A DNA stretch of 36,596 bases, taken from positions 1-36,596 of the forward strand of contig MQVO02000098.1 of assembly GCA_001986395.2 (NCBI GenBank). Reading direction: 5' to 3'. The stretch is from Irpex lacteus (lineage: Eukaryota; Basidiomycota; Agaricomycetes; Polyporales; Irpicaceae). A program made the position numbers and the translations under genes. Below, piece after piece: positions 10,199 to 20,525 of this stretch (position 1 is its first letter; each line of letters starts with the position of its first letter). Under the pieces are notes generated by a model that saw nothing but the letters and a program-made list of their open reading frames with translations, did no database searches and was not told the origin of the DNA.

Positions 10199-10855
10199 GG
10201 GCCTGATCGGCGGCAGTTTCTGAACCTGTTTTTCGAAAAATCGCCCGCCAAATCAAAAAATCGAGTTTTGCGAGAGAAATCAGCGCTTATGTGACTTACT
10301 GTGATGATGTGTGACAGAAGTGTGACCCAGATCACAGTCATGATGCGTACTACCAGATATGGACAGGCAAGGCGTTTGAAGTCAAGAGGGTGGATCGCAC
10401 AGGTGTTGTCGCGGATAGTATCATATTTGAGCTATGAAATACATCATAAGCCATACTGAAGTGTAAATAAAAATTAACAGAGAAAACGGATGCGAAACCG
10501 GTGAGATACGTACTCTATGTATCAAGGATGGGGCGTCTAACAAGTTCACTTGACTATATGATAGTTTCTCGCATAATATTGCTACAGTAGGACTATAAAC
10601 AATTCTCTGAGTATTATACAGCTTATAAAGTCATTTTTAATGTTTGACCAGCTTACTCTTCGTTAACAGAGTGCGTTGCAGCATTTACCTTGTAAGCGCC
10701 ACGGACGCGCTTTTGACCCAATTTGGAGTGCGCATCAATCTTATCATGAAGCGTGATGAGTTTTGATTGACTTGCCTTTATAGACGTCACGATGTTACGC
10801 TAGCGCTGATTTTAGAAACTGAAATCGTGTTCAGAAACTGCCGCCGATCAGGCCC
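10199..10855. mobile_element. PIF/Harbinger (Tourist-like) MITE with TTA target duplication
   Basis: The 657-bp element has perfect 27-bp terminal inverted repeats (left 10199-10225, right 10829-10855) starting GGGCCTGATCGGCGGCAGTT. It is flanked by TTA on both sides (10196-10198 and 10856-10858). GGGCC-type ends plus a 3-bp TTA/TAA duplication are the hallmark of PIF/Harbinger elements and Tourist MITEs. A subterminal inverted word (aatcagcgct on the left, agcgctgat on the right) adds to the symmetry. No transposase frame is present, so it would need a transposase from elsewhere. It begins 14 bp beyond the right arm of the 76-bp inverted-repeat element, apparently inserted into that element's outermost repeat. 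Confidence 0.85.
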
Positions 10856-10858
10856 TTA

Positions 10859-11254
10859 CGCATCAAGGAGGTACGACTGATCCGAAAGCGGCTGGGAACG
10901 AGCCTAGTTCTTCGTTGACTCACCTTTTGCTCACCTTGACTCACGACAAACTATGTCCCAACTTATTCCGCAACGATGACACCCTTTTCAGAACAATGAA
11001 CCACGCCAGCTTGAGTATCAGCGCCGCGAACAATCCGGGGCTGTCAACACGAACGGCATGACTGAACACTCTCTGGCAGATAGAACTGTGACCCCGGACA
11101 GGGCCCTCGATCTGCTTCCGTGCTCGCTGGCAGGGCAAGTACGAACCTCAAACTTGGACTGACCTCACACTACCGGTACCAGTACTCACGCGCTGTGGGC
11201 TACTTTCTCTCGAATCATAGCAGCATCCATTACAGCGTACTTGTGCAGTGAGCC
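10859..11254. other. Promoter region of the coiled-coil gene
   Basis: No gene is supported between the MITE and the ATG at 11255. A minus-strand open frame at 10941-11138 has no resemblance to known families. The stretch presumably holds promoter and leader of the downstream plus-strand gene; no TATA box or CT-rich leader stands out. Confidence 0.45.
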
Positions 11255-13240
11255 ATGGTGCCACCTCGAGATGATTCGACGTCGCTACCTGTCGATCCTA
11301 CACTGCATGCAATATTGGCTGATGTATGTCTACTTCGTTCCTGACTCATCTATTGGAAGGAAATAACGATTTTGTTTCTCTCGCTTGTGCAGATAGATAG
11401 TCTCAGAGTCCGAGTTCTTTCATACATCCAAGCGGACCAAAGCAAGCAAGTGTATGTACGCAAGCTTGAGGCGGACCTCGCCACCGTCCAACAAGAACTG
11501 GCCGAGTCCCGGAAGGAGAACGAGAGGATGAAAGAGGCAAATAGTGTCAATTTCGATGCAAGTAGTCATACACCAGGTCGCAGTGGCCAGACAGAGTCCG
11601 AGATGCTACGTCGTCATCTCAGGCATTCCCGCAAAACTGTATATGACCTCCTTGGCGATAGGGTGCGACTGTCGACAGTATGCTCACTCATGTTCTTAGG
11701 ATACTAACGAGGACCCTCCATCGCCTACCCAGGCATCGGTGATGGGTAGTTCACCTGCTACTCAGTACCAAGATGCTCACTTTCAACCAATGGCCCCGGT
11801 GGACTTGAATACCTCTGCGCCTATCCCCGATCCCGCAGCTACTCCGCAAGCAGTCAGAACCAAACGTAACGATCCCTTCCAATCGAACGCCGCTACTCCG
11901 TTGCGTGCGGCTCGGCCTTCGCGCCATCAAACTTCACAACCTGTCGACGAGCCGGAGCAGGCCAGTCCAGTTCAGCGTACTCCAAAAATAAAGAAATCCC
12001 AGTCGTTAGGTGCATCTCAAGTAGCCTCTTCCAGCACTCGACTCGAGGGGCCCGATGTACCAGGTCGTAGCAGCGCTCCGCCTAGTGTTGGTCACACGAC
12101 ACGGCCCCCTAGCACTCACTCAAAGGGCAGATCAAAGGGAAGCGTGGAAGATACTGTACCGCGAATCAGAGGGAACGGGTCATCGACAGCCAAACCTGCT
12201 GTGGGGACTTCCGAGGACCCTTACGAGACGGACGTTACTTACGATGGACCGGAGGGGGTTCGCTCGGAGGCAGAGACTTCCTACAGACAAGCCCAACCAT
12301 CGGACGTCGCAAAAGGCAAAAGACGAGCCGCACCCGTTTCCGAAGCAACGCCAGCATCTCAAATAGCTTCTGAGATTTATCCACGGCTTTTCCCCGAAAA
12401 TTATGTAAAACTCTATGGCGCTCTGAGACTGGAAAAGATGTTTCAGAGACTCGATTGTCAGGATGCTGTAAGTCGTATACTCCCCTCTTGTAAATCCGTT
12501 TTGACCTAACGATCGTAACTCTCTTTCCATAGATTGAACGGTACGCGACTTTTGCTTCTCAATACCCACTCTGTATTTAGCCGGACCTTACAGTTTATAC
12601 TCGGAGGCGCTGAAAGAAAACACGTCGTTTCATCTGTCTGTACATGGCGAACACATCTTTGTCAAAGACCCTATCTCGCTAGGCTCTCCCACACAGCTAT
12701 GTCTCCTCACCTGGGGATATCCTCATCACCACGATGCCATACGTGATCGTATTTGGGGCAGCGGCGATGAACGTCTCCCTGCTCTTGACTACCATACGTT
12801 CGTGTTTTGTTGTACGCAGAATAGCAACAAGGTATGCGGCCACCCTGTATACGTATTTCTTGGCTACGTGATTGAATTTTTTCGATCCGTGTAGCTTAGG
12901 TGGTACTATATCGGCAAGCTGCGGTGGGCTGAATGTGAGACGGCACCAAAGTGGCCTAGATACCACGCTAATGTGAGTATCTGTCCTCCTATATATGGGT
13001 TTCTTATAACCTAACATCTTCCAGGCGAAGAAGAGTCTTGCGAGTAAGCTCGCTCAATCGTGCGAGGTTGGGGAAGACGAGGCTATTAGCAACATCGAGA
13101 GCGGAGAATGGCAGCAGCTGTGCATTGAGCTCACAAGCAACGAAGAGCTAGCGAGAACTTCAGAGGGGTTCTTGCTCAGCAATTTCCCAGGAGCAAAGAA
13201 GGGTGCTCTGAAAAAGAACACGTCGATGACTTCGATTTAA
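11255..13240 (+). CDS. Coiled-coil protein with an unassigned basidiomycete C-terminal domain
   Basis: Exons 11255-11323, 11393-11662, 11700-12467, 12533-12540, 12594-12831, 12895-12972 and 13025-13240 sum to 1647 nt, giving 548 residues. Residues about 24-70 form a coiled coil (YVRKLEADLATVQQELAESR). Residues about 115-340 are low-complexity, rich in Pro, Ser and basic residues, and probably disordered. The C-terminal part is folded-looking and aromatic: HLSVHGEHIFVKDP, LCLLTWGYPHHHDAI, YYIGKLRWAECETAPKW. This resembles the C-terminal domain catalogued in Agaricomycetes as DUF6697, but I recall that only loosely. No catalytic motif, signal peptide or membrane segment is seen. The fourth exon is only 8 nt; it was placed because it keeps the frame between flanking exons with good splice sites. 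Confidence 0.75.
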
Positions 13241-13612
13241 ATTGCGGCTATCTTGCTTTCAACGATGGCAGTGGCCTCTCTCACGGCCTCTCTCACGTTT
13301 ATTTGCATTTCCCGTTGTAGGAATAGTGGGGCTCGTCTATTCTCGTATTATGCTTTGTTGATATAATGACCGTCAGCCTCAAACTATACCGGCCGAGTTG
13401 CTAGGCGTTACCGGCTAGTCACGACTGCCATAAAGGGTATAGCAACGCTTGAATCGAGGCTGACAGCCCACGTGGAGTGTGACGCATGTGACAAAATCTG
13501 GGCAGATGTCGCCGCGCCCTGAAATAGGCGGAGAACGTTTCTTGTCCTCCTCGTCGTCTTTCAGTATCTCTTCGTCGTTCCCCGACGCCCTCCCACTCTC
13601 TATCTGCCCGCC
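13241..13612. other. Intergenic with pyrimidine-rich leader
   Basis: This is the 3' flank of the coiled-coil gene and promoter of the serine-rich membrane protein. From about 13540 to 13612 the strand is C/T-rich and runs into the ATG at 13613, as seen for the wall-protein gene. Confidence 0.45.
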
Positions 13613-14827
13613 ATGCGTTTCTGCTCGGCGTCAGCAGTGCGCAACTTTACGTTCTTTACTCTTGTCGTCCTATCATCACACTCTTTTGTCAACGCTCAGT
13701 CTGAGCCTGGTTCTGGCAGTGTTTCACCTAGCCCAACGCCTACCCCAACTACTGGCGCGCCTGTGTCACCTACGCCATCCCCTTCGTCACCTACGCCAGG
13801 GTCAATCTCTCATAGCTCGTCGGAAGAGGCATCGCCCTCCCCTCCCGTGGTAACAGACACTTCGGCTTCTTCGCAGTCGTCCAAGTCGTCAAGCAGCAAG
13901 TCTACCCCGACAGCTACAAGCAGCTCAGCAGAAGAATCCAGCTCGAGCAGCAGCTCTGACTCTTCGTCCTCTTCATCCTCATCCTCTTCTTCATCCTCGG
14001 CTCCGCTCTCCTCCTCGTCTTCGTACGTGTATTGACTTGTTCTATTGATACGAGGCTGACATCGTCTTTTACAGCGTCACTTTATCCTCCATTCAATCAG
14101 CTGCTACAACTCTTGTTGCTCAGCCACAAAACACAAACACGCATTACAGCCAATACACATACACCCATGGAACGGCGCCATCTAGCAGCGGTTCTGCTGC
14201 CCCGAGCGAGTCTCCTATCAGCGACGCCGCTACCGGAACGAGGTAAGTCCATCCAACAATCACGAAGTCTTGATACGTTGGCTCACTCAGGAATACAGCT
14301 TCAGCCACAACAAGGGTGCTGTCGCTGCAGTAGCCACTATTGCATCTCTGATCGGTGTCAGCATCGTTGGATTCATCGTCTTCAAGCTCATCAAGCGACG
14401 TGCTCGTCTCCGTGACGAAGAGGAAGATGTCTACTTTGAGAAGTACCAAGAGCAGGACCCACCGTTCCACCACGGAGGCGCAAACGATAGCTCATACAAC
14501 ATCTCGAGTGCCACTCAGCCTGCTTCGGTCGACGCCTACCCTGATCGTTCTATGCACTATGGTGCTACCCAGCCCGCTCAAGATATGTATGCTGATCCTA
14601 ACCAGTATGGCCTACAATATCCTCCCGGCACTGCTTATGCTGCCGCCGCCTATGGTGCTCCCTACCAGTATGGCGGTGATGCTGGTGCTTATGGTGCTGC
14701 TCCTACGTCCCCGAACCACCCCTACTCTCACCCAGATAACAACAGTAGGTCTGGGGCTGCCCCTCGCGTGTCACCTGCATTCGGCCAAGCCGGAGGCGCC
14801 ACGCATGATGAGGCCTACGCCCAGTAG
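13613..14827 (+). CDS. Serine-rich single-pass membrane protein with cytosolic Tyr/Pro-rich tail
   Basis: Exons 13613-14022, 14075-14242 and 14299-14827 sum to 1107 nt, giving 368 residues. A signal peptide lies near residues 1-28 (FFTLVVLSSHSFVNAQ). An extracellular Ser/Thr/Pro-rich stalk with long Ser runs reaches about residue 190. One transmembrane helix follows, AVAAVATIASLIGVSIVGFI then VFKL, with a basic stop-transfer KRRARLRDEEEDVYFEKY. The cytosolic tail of about 140 residues is rich in Tyr, Pro, Gly, Ala and Asn (QYGLQYPPGTAYAAAAYGAP). The architecture is that of Mid2/WSC-like fungal wall-stress sensors or Axl2-like bud proteins. No WSC cysteine domain is present, so the exact family is not assigned. 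It is expected at the plasma membrane, with the stalk heavily O-mannosylated. Confidence 0.85.
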
Positions 14828-15612
14828 ATGTGGTACTCGTATCACATCCACCCTCAGGCATTTATCATCACGGCTTCGTCTGAGGATCCGGGTCGCCATC
14901 TGGAGGCTGTCATCCGTCACCCTTCATCCTTTCCCCCATCATCCCATGTGCCTCCAGGCACTTTATACCCCTTCGACGAATCGTGATACTCGTTCTCTCT
15001 CACGACGACTGTCAGGACTCACTTGTTTATTTCTGTAACCATAACTCCCTCCTCTTTATTGGTATTTGGGTCTTGTCTGTTCAGACCACCTTCATGCGTT
15101 GTGTTGTACTCTTCTGTTTCCTACCATTTGTGTTCGCATACATGTCTGGGGACTGCATCCTACTACCCACACGTGCGATGGCTGTACAACATAGCGGTTG
15201 ATTTTACATACGTACCTACTGGAACTTTTGAATTTACTACTGGTGTCTTCTCTTTGTCTTGACTGGTGTGAAGGCGTGGACGAACGCGGGTGCGAAGTTG
15301 GTGCCTGACCAGAAATGCTTCCGCCTGAAGTAAGTACGTCGAAGCTCTCAGGGATGCAACACCTCAGATGCCTGTGCAGTGTATCTATGTATATGTAACT
15401 CCTCTCGTACAATCGTACGTGGCCGTGCGTCTACTGGCTAGTAGTAAGTAGTTCTCACTTCGCTACCGCTTACCTGCGCCGCGCTGTGGTAAAACGTTGG
15501 TCACACGTGATTATCTTTGTGGCGTTCAGACGCTCATTTCCCCGCATCCGTCACAATTGTTCCGAGTCTGGCTGGCATTGGCTGACCATCACTGCGTCTC
15601 CTACTGACAACA
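14828..15612. other. Intergenic, no supported gene
   Basis: The gap contains the 3' UTR of the membrane-protein gene and the promoter of the hydratase gene. Short open frames on both strands (for example 15023-15262 plus and 15092-15412 minus) overlap one another and resemble nothing I know. No repeats or RNA genes are recognised. Confidence 0.5.
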
Positions 15613-16797
15613 ATGCTCGTAGCTTCTCTGCGTAGTGTACCAACTTCAAGGTTCTCCTGCATTGCTGGTCGTATACAGCCCAGGACATGTGTACAAGCCC
15701 GCCGGTTGATTCAAACTGCATCAAATGACCAGGCGGAAGCTTTCCTCGAGCAGGCACGCTCCGGGGTGGCTTTCCTCTCACTGAATAGGCCTAAAGCTAA
15801 GAATGCAATTTCGTTGAGGCTGCTGAAGGTAATCAGGTCTCTTGCACATAATCATCATATGTTGTACTAATGCCAAACGTCGTATGCAGGAGTTCACTAA
15901 TTGCCTGGAGGAAGTACACTTCGACAAAAGGTGCGTACGGCATGCTCTATTTAGTCACGTTCGCATTCTTGACTGACTATGTGAAGCTAGTGTACGCGTC
16001 CTCATTGTTCGCTCGACTACACAAGGCTCGTTCTGCGCCGGCGCCGATCTAGCAGAACGTCGGACGATGAGCCAGTCGCAGGTAGACAAGTTCCTATTAG
16101 ACCTGCGCGGAGCTCTAGGCAGATTGGAGAACCTCCCCATGCCCACCATCGCTGCCATTGACGGACCCGCTCTGGGAGGTGGCCTGGAGCTAGCGCTCGC
16201 CTGTGACTTGCGTGTTGCGGGCCATTCCGTGACGAAGATAGGGCTTCCTGAGACGAAGCTCGGGATCATACCTGGTGCGGGTGGCACACAACGGTTGACT
16301 CGCTTGCTCGGTCTTGCGAAAGCCAAGAACTTGATTTTCACAGGCAGAGCGCTGACTGCCAACGAAGCCTTGGAATACGGTATGCGAAACCAATCTCGGC
16401 TCATGCCAAGAGGCTCATCGTGTTTGCAGGTGTGGTGGACTATGCATCGGAAGAGGGCCAATCGGCTGTCGACAGATCTCTACAATTAGCGGAAGAGATA
16501 TCGGTGAATGGTAATCGATCCAGATTCGCCTTCACACATGCTCTCTATCTAACTCCTGAATGTCTATAGCTCCTCTTGCCCTGCGAGCTGCCAAACAAGC
16601 TATCTCACGCGCACCGGAGCTCGCTCTTGAATCCGGTAAGTCATCGCGGACGAGCGGTATGAGTTTAGTATTCAACTACCTTGATAGGTCTTGACTTCGA
16701 ACGAGCGTCGTATGAAACATTGCTCAAGAGTAAGGACCGGTTGGAAGCCCTCGAGGCATTCAAGGAAAAGCGGCCGCCCGTCTTCAAAGGAGAGTGA
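15613..16797 (+). CDS. AUH: Methylglutaconyl-CoA hydratase (AUH-type enoyl-CoA hydratase), mitochondrial
   Basis: Crotonase-superfamily enzyme of leucine breakdown, hydrating 3-methylglutaconyl-CoA to HMG-CoA. Exons 15613-15828, 15890-15930, 15991-16379, 16430-16510, 16570-16635 and 16688-16797 sum to 903 nt, giving 300 residues, typical for the family. Residues 1-35 are basic and Ser-rich without acidic residues, fitting a mitochondrial presequence. Motifs: [11 protein letters not shown], then VRVLIVRS and [12 protein letters not shown] (first oxyanion-hole segment), [20 protein letters not shown] (second), and [20 protein letters not shown] with the catalytic Glu. The end, [21 protein letters not shown], is very close to the C-terminus of animal AUH, which supports this over generic enoyl-CoA hydratase. 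It converges on SEC10, with 95 bp between stops. Confidence 0.92.
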
Positions 16798-16892
16798 GCC
16801 CCTTCATTCTGTGCTTATGTACTGTACAATATCCAGCAATAAATTAAATACAACAACACTGGTACCCCGGTAGTGGCATGCGTCATCAGGTT

Positions 16893-19800
16893 TCAACCGA
16901 ACCTAGACATATTCAGACTAGGCATACTCATTCCAGCAGGTATCGTCGGCATAGTAGGCATGTGCTCTTTCAGCGGCTCAAGATCCTTCATAATCATACT
17001 CAACCTGCCCATCCCGAACCGATCTCGCATGCCCTTGCCGTCGGCAGCGCCGTCCTCCATACCGACGCTGTCGTTGAACCCTTTCTCGGCTTGACCCCAG
17101 TCGCTGCGCTGCGCGAGGTACGGCTTGAGCAGAGACGAGTCGATACGTCCGAGGTAGCCTTCTGTGATGTACGACTTGAGGATGTCGGGTCTGACGAGGA
17201 AGACGTTGCCGAGTTGACGGAGGAATTCAAACCGCTCGTGCAGGGAGGGGATTGAGAAGGTGCCGATTGTGTCTTGGTAGCTCTTGAGATCTCTGACGAT
17301 GAAGTCGTTCGTCAGATGGAGATTAAAATAGCGCCAGACAACTGTCTTACTTTGCAAGCATCAACCCTCCCGTAGCGCTGACAGGGAACTTCTTGAGATG
17401 TTCAAGGAGCAGCCTAATGAACGATAATCAGCATAAACTAGACAACAGACTGCTCGGATAACAATACACGTACCCATGGAATCCGACGCCAACCTCGGTC
17501 AAGAAAACCTCCAAGTTCTTCCCGCTGAGGTTTTCCTTGGCCGCATCGCGCACTCTCTCCAACACCTCGCAACAAGCGACACACGGCTCCGTATTGACAC
17601 GCGCAAACGAGAGATCGTCGTTCCTTGGCTTGAAATCGTTTCGCTTCTGTTTGGTCAACTGTACCGCGAGATACGCCAGTATCGCTTAACCACCCCCAAA
17701 AAATCAGCGCCATAGCATATAGCATAAAATAAGTCATCGGGCCACTCACTATCAGTCATCTTCTGCATGACATGGTTCACAGCGCCTTCAATACGACTAA
17801 CAGTCTGGTTATTATAAACCACCATCTCTCGTCGGACAGTCACTGACGCGCTAGCCAGCGGTAGCAATGCCATGTTGACGTATTGTTGCCATAGATGACA
17901 GATGAGGTCGACGCTTCGGAGGACGATTAACGAGCGTAGGTCGGGTTCGATTTTGGGGTCGGCCGCTTCGACTCTGACCATGACGCTGTATGATTGAATT
18001 GAATTGGATTTGATGGTGAGACGATGTGGGTGAGTAGAGAGTGAGAGACGTACGTTTCGACGGCGGTTTCGATGTATGCGCTTCCTATAGCTGCGGCCAA
18101 TACACGCAATAGCGCAAAGATATGTTTAGGACTGAGTGCGCATAAACACTTAACCTCGGTTCGGATGTAGTTGTACTGAGAACACTCACACGTCGTTCGG
18201 CGAGCTGAGCTCGACACACCGTCCAACGGACTCGGCGTGCCATTTAAGCATCGTCTCGGCGATAGCGATATGCAACTGACCATCCTCTTCGTTGATAGGT
18301 TCTTCCTCCTTCGTCTTGTCCGCTGTACCACCCAGACCACCATACTTGAGAATAGCTGCCGCCGCTTGTGCTGAAGTCGACGATGATCCAGAGGGAGTGG
18401 TCGTAGTTGCAGCGGCGTTGAGTTGGTTCACCATACGGTCGAACAGCGATGATTTCCCGCCTTTGTGTGTACGTTCCTGGAGGTCTGTCAGCTTCTCAGC
18501 TATAAAAACGGAGCCAAGAGACGTACGTGGTAGCGAGTGAAGTTCGTCAGGAAGCTGGCGTACAATTCACCCAAGCTTTTACTTTCGCGCTCCAAATACC
18601 TCTGGCCTTCAGTGTACGGGACGAACAGTTCCTCCATAGCCGTCTCCAGCATCGTGCTCACGGTGGCCGCCGTGGCAGCCGCCGCGGCAGACGTAGTCGC
18701 ATTACTCAGAGTCCGATTAAAGTCTATGCTGTCGACGGGAGAGCGGGGGATGATGGACGGTAGTTCGTAGCCTTTGAGATCTTCGACGAGGGCTGCCGTC
18801 TGGTGGTGTACCATCTGCAGCATGCGAAGGAAAGCTAGGTCGGACAGTGCTGCGCCTCGGCTGACTAGTATCTCAAGTTGTTGTTGTATCTGCGAGAGGG
18901 ATCAGTCAGTGGAGAGATAGGTGAGGGAGATGAGTGGGACATACCGACTGAGCGAACACGCGTTGGAGGAAGACTTGCATGACGTAGGGAGGGTTGGGGA
19001 AGACAGCTTGTACGATTTGCACTTCCTGACCAACCGTGGTGCGGATCTCCCGGAATAGCTCTTCCAAGCCGGACTCAGTAGCAGGGACGTTTGAATCTGG
19101 ATCTGGCAAGTTGTCCCAGCTAAAACATAACAAGTTAGAATGGCTGTTTGTCAGAATACAATGGATGTTCTTACACGATATCATCGCCGCCATTGCTGTT
19201 CTCCCTGACTCGGTTGATGAAGAAGTCGTGCTGGTTGACATATACTTGCACGCATGAAGCGCCACCGTTAAAGTCAAGTAGTGTTTGTGCGCAATGCTGT
19301 GGAGAAGGTGAGCTAGGTGTGTGTATGCGCTATACTTCAAGACGTACGTGCATCATCTTCGGGTCACCGCGACGATAAGCCCGGTCAAACAAGTGCAGCA
19401 TATCCTTCTCGAACTTTTCACAGTATCTATCGATGTTCTCGCGGGTCTATATCCTGTTCTTCAGTAAGCGAAGAGATATATCATGGTAAGACATACCTTG
19501 TCAGCGTTGGGAAGGTCTACTTCCTTGGCCACAGTACCTAATCGTCGCAGCAGAACGGCTACTTGACGTCTGCCTTCTTTACCTTCCTTCTTCAATGCAT
19601 CTAGCCGCGACGTATCATTGCGCGAGAATTGATTGTAGAAGTCGATGAGATCGTAAGCGGCTTGTGCGCGTTGGCGTTGTTGGTGTACAGACTCGAGTTC
19701 TTCTCCAATACGAATGGCTGTGCGGCCGACTTCGTTCATCTTGGTCTCCATTCCTGAGAATGATTGTCCAACAGCCTGAGAGTGGTCTAGGATACTGATC

Positions 19801-20421
19801 TACACAATGAGGCGCACAACACACCTCGAACCCCTTGTTCAGATCCGCCATCTTCTTGGAATACTCCCGCTCAGTGACCTTGACACTCTTCTCCATTTGT
19901 TCAGTACGGGCCTGGACATCTTTCCTAACGGCTATGAGCCGATCAACAGCTGCCTCCAGCGTACGAATAAAAGGCTTGGGATCAAATGCTAAATTGGACT
20001 GAGTGTCAAGCATGCGCGAACAAGCAATATGCGACATACATACGTCCTGGACTGGCTTTGGACTCTGCAATCAGCTTCTCTGAGACATCCCCGACGAAGT
20101 CCTTGACATCAAATTTGCCCTGACAATAGGATGAGCACTGCATTAATGGCTTCCCGGTGTTCGTGGTTTACCTCGAAGGCCTCGAGACGCAAGTGTTGCT
20201 GCACGGTAGGATCAAGGTCGTACATTGGTCTTGAAGCACCCAAGAGACTGTCGTATCTCTGAGGTATGCGGTCTGCCAGGATCGTAGAGTGTCTGTGGCG
20301 TAAGCAGTTATATTGTCAAGATAAGTGGTCTCAAGGAGTGCATGAAGGTTACAAGAAACAAGTAATAAGTACTCCCGCGGCCGCGACGACCGCTGCGATG
20401 CACTGGCCCGGCTTCGATCAT
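16893..20421 (-). CDS. SEC10: Exocyst complex subunit Sec10 (EXOC5)
   Basis: This is a subunit of the octameric exocyst that tethers secretory vesicles at growth sites such as the hyphal tip. The minus-strand gene has many short introns. Early exons read GKFDVKDFVGDVSEKLIAES, then FDPKPFIRTLEAAVDRLI and a long coiled coil (RIGEELESVHQQRQRAQAAY). The middle has ENIDRYCEKFEKDMLHLFD and QEVQIVQAVFPNPPYVMQVF. The C-terminal exon (about 17330-16893) has IPSLHERFEFLRQLGNVFLV, ILKSYITEGYLGRID and LKPYLAQRSDWG, close to the conserved Sec10 end. A variable Ala/Thr-rich insert is encoded near 18700-18350. First exon 20421-20360 plus a 67-nt intron with a GTTTCT donor is tentative: it keeps frame with ADRIPQRYDSLLG, but the donor is unusual. 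I found no frame break in the parts I followed. Confidence 0.92.
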
Positions 20422-20525
20422 CTCGTAGACGCCTGCTTCACGTGATCGCGACTTGCCTTAACGCGATAATTTTTGGCCAGAAACCTTCCATCGTCTTCGC
20501 CTCCAAGGAGCTCTGCTACCTGCTG
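20422..20525. promoter_or_regulatory. Short divergent promoter between SEC10 and RIX1
   Basis: Only about 104 bp separate the two modelled start codons. The GC-rich block with a NotI-type octamer at about 20378-20385 falls inside the tentative first exon and intron of SEC10. No TATA box is seen, consistent with a housekeeping bidirectional promoter. The gap depends on the weakly supported first SEC10 exon; without it the gap would be about 230 bp. Confidence 0.45.

Noticed and set aside
14355..15038. A 227-codon plus-strand open frame.
   Set aside because: It overlaps the membrane-protein exon in another frame, has Leu/Ser/Thr-biased content produced by the repetitive tail codons, and resembles nothing.
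20398..20441. An upstream ATG (MHWPGFDHLVDACF) as a first exon of RIX1.
   Set aside because: Splicing at the available GTGATC donor enters the next exon in the wrong frame and stops soon; the ATG at 20526 fits the family start.
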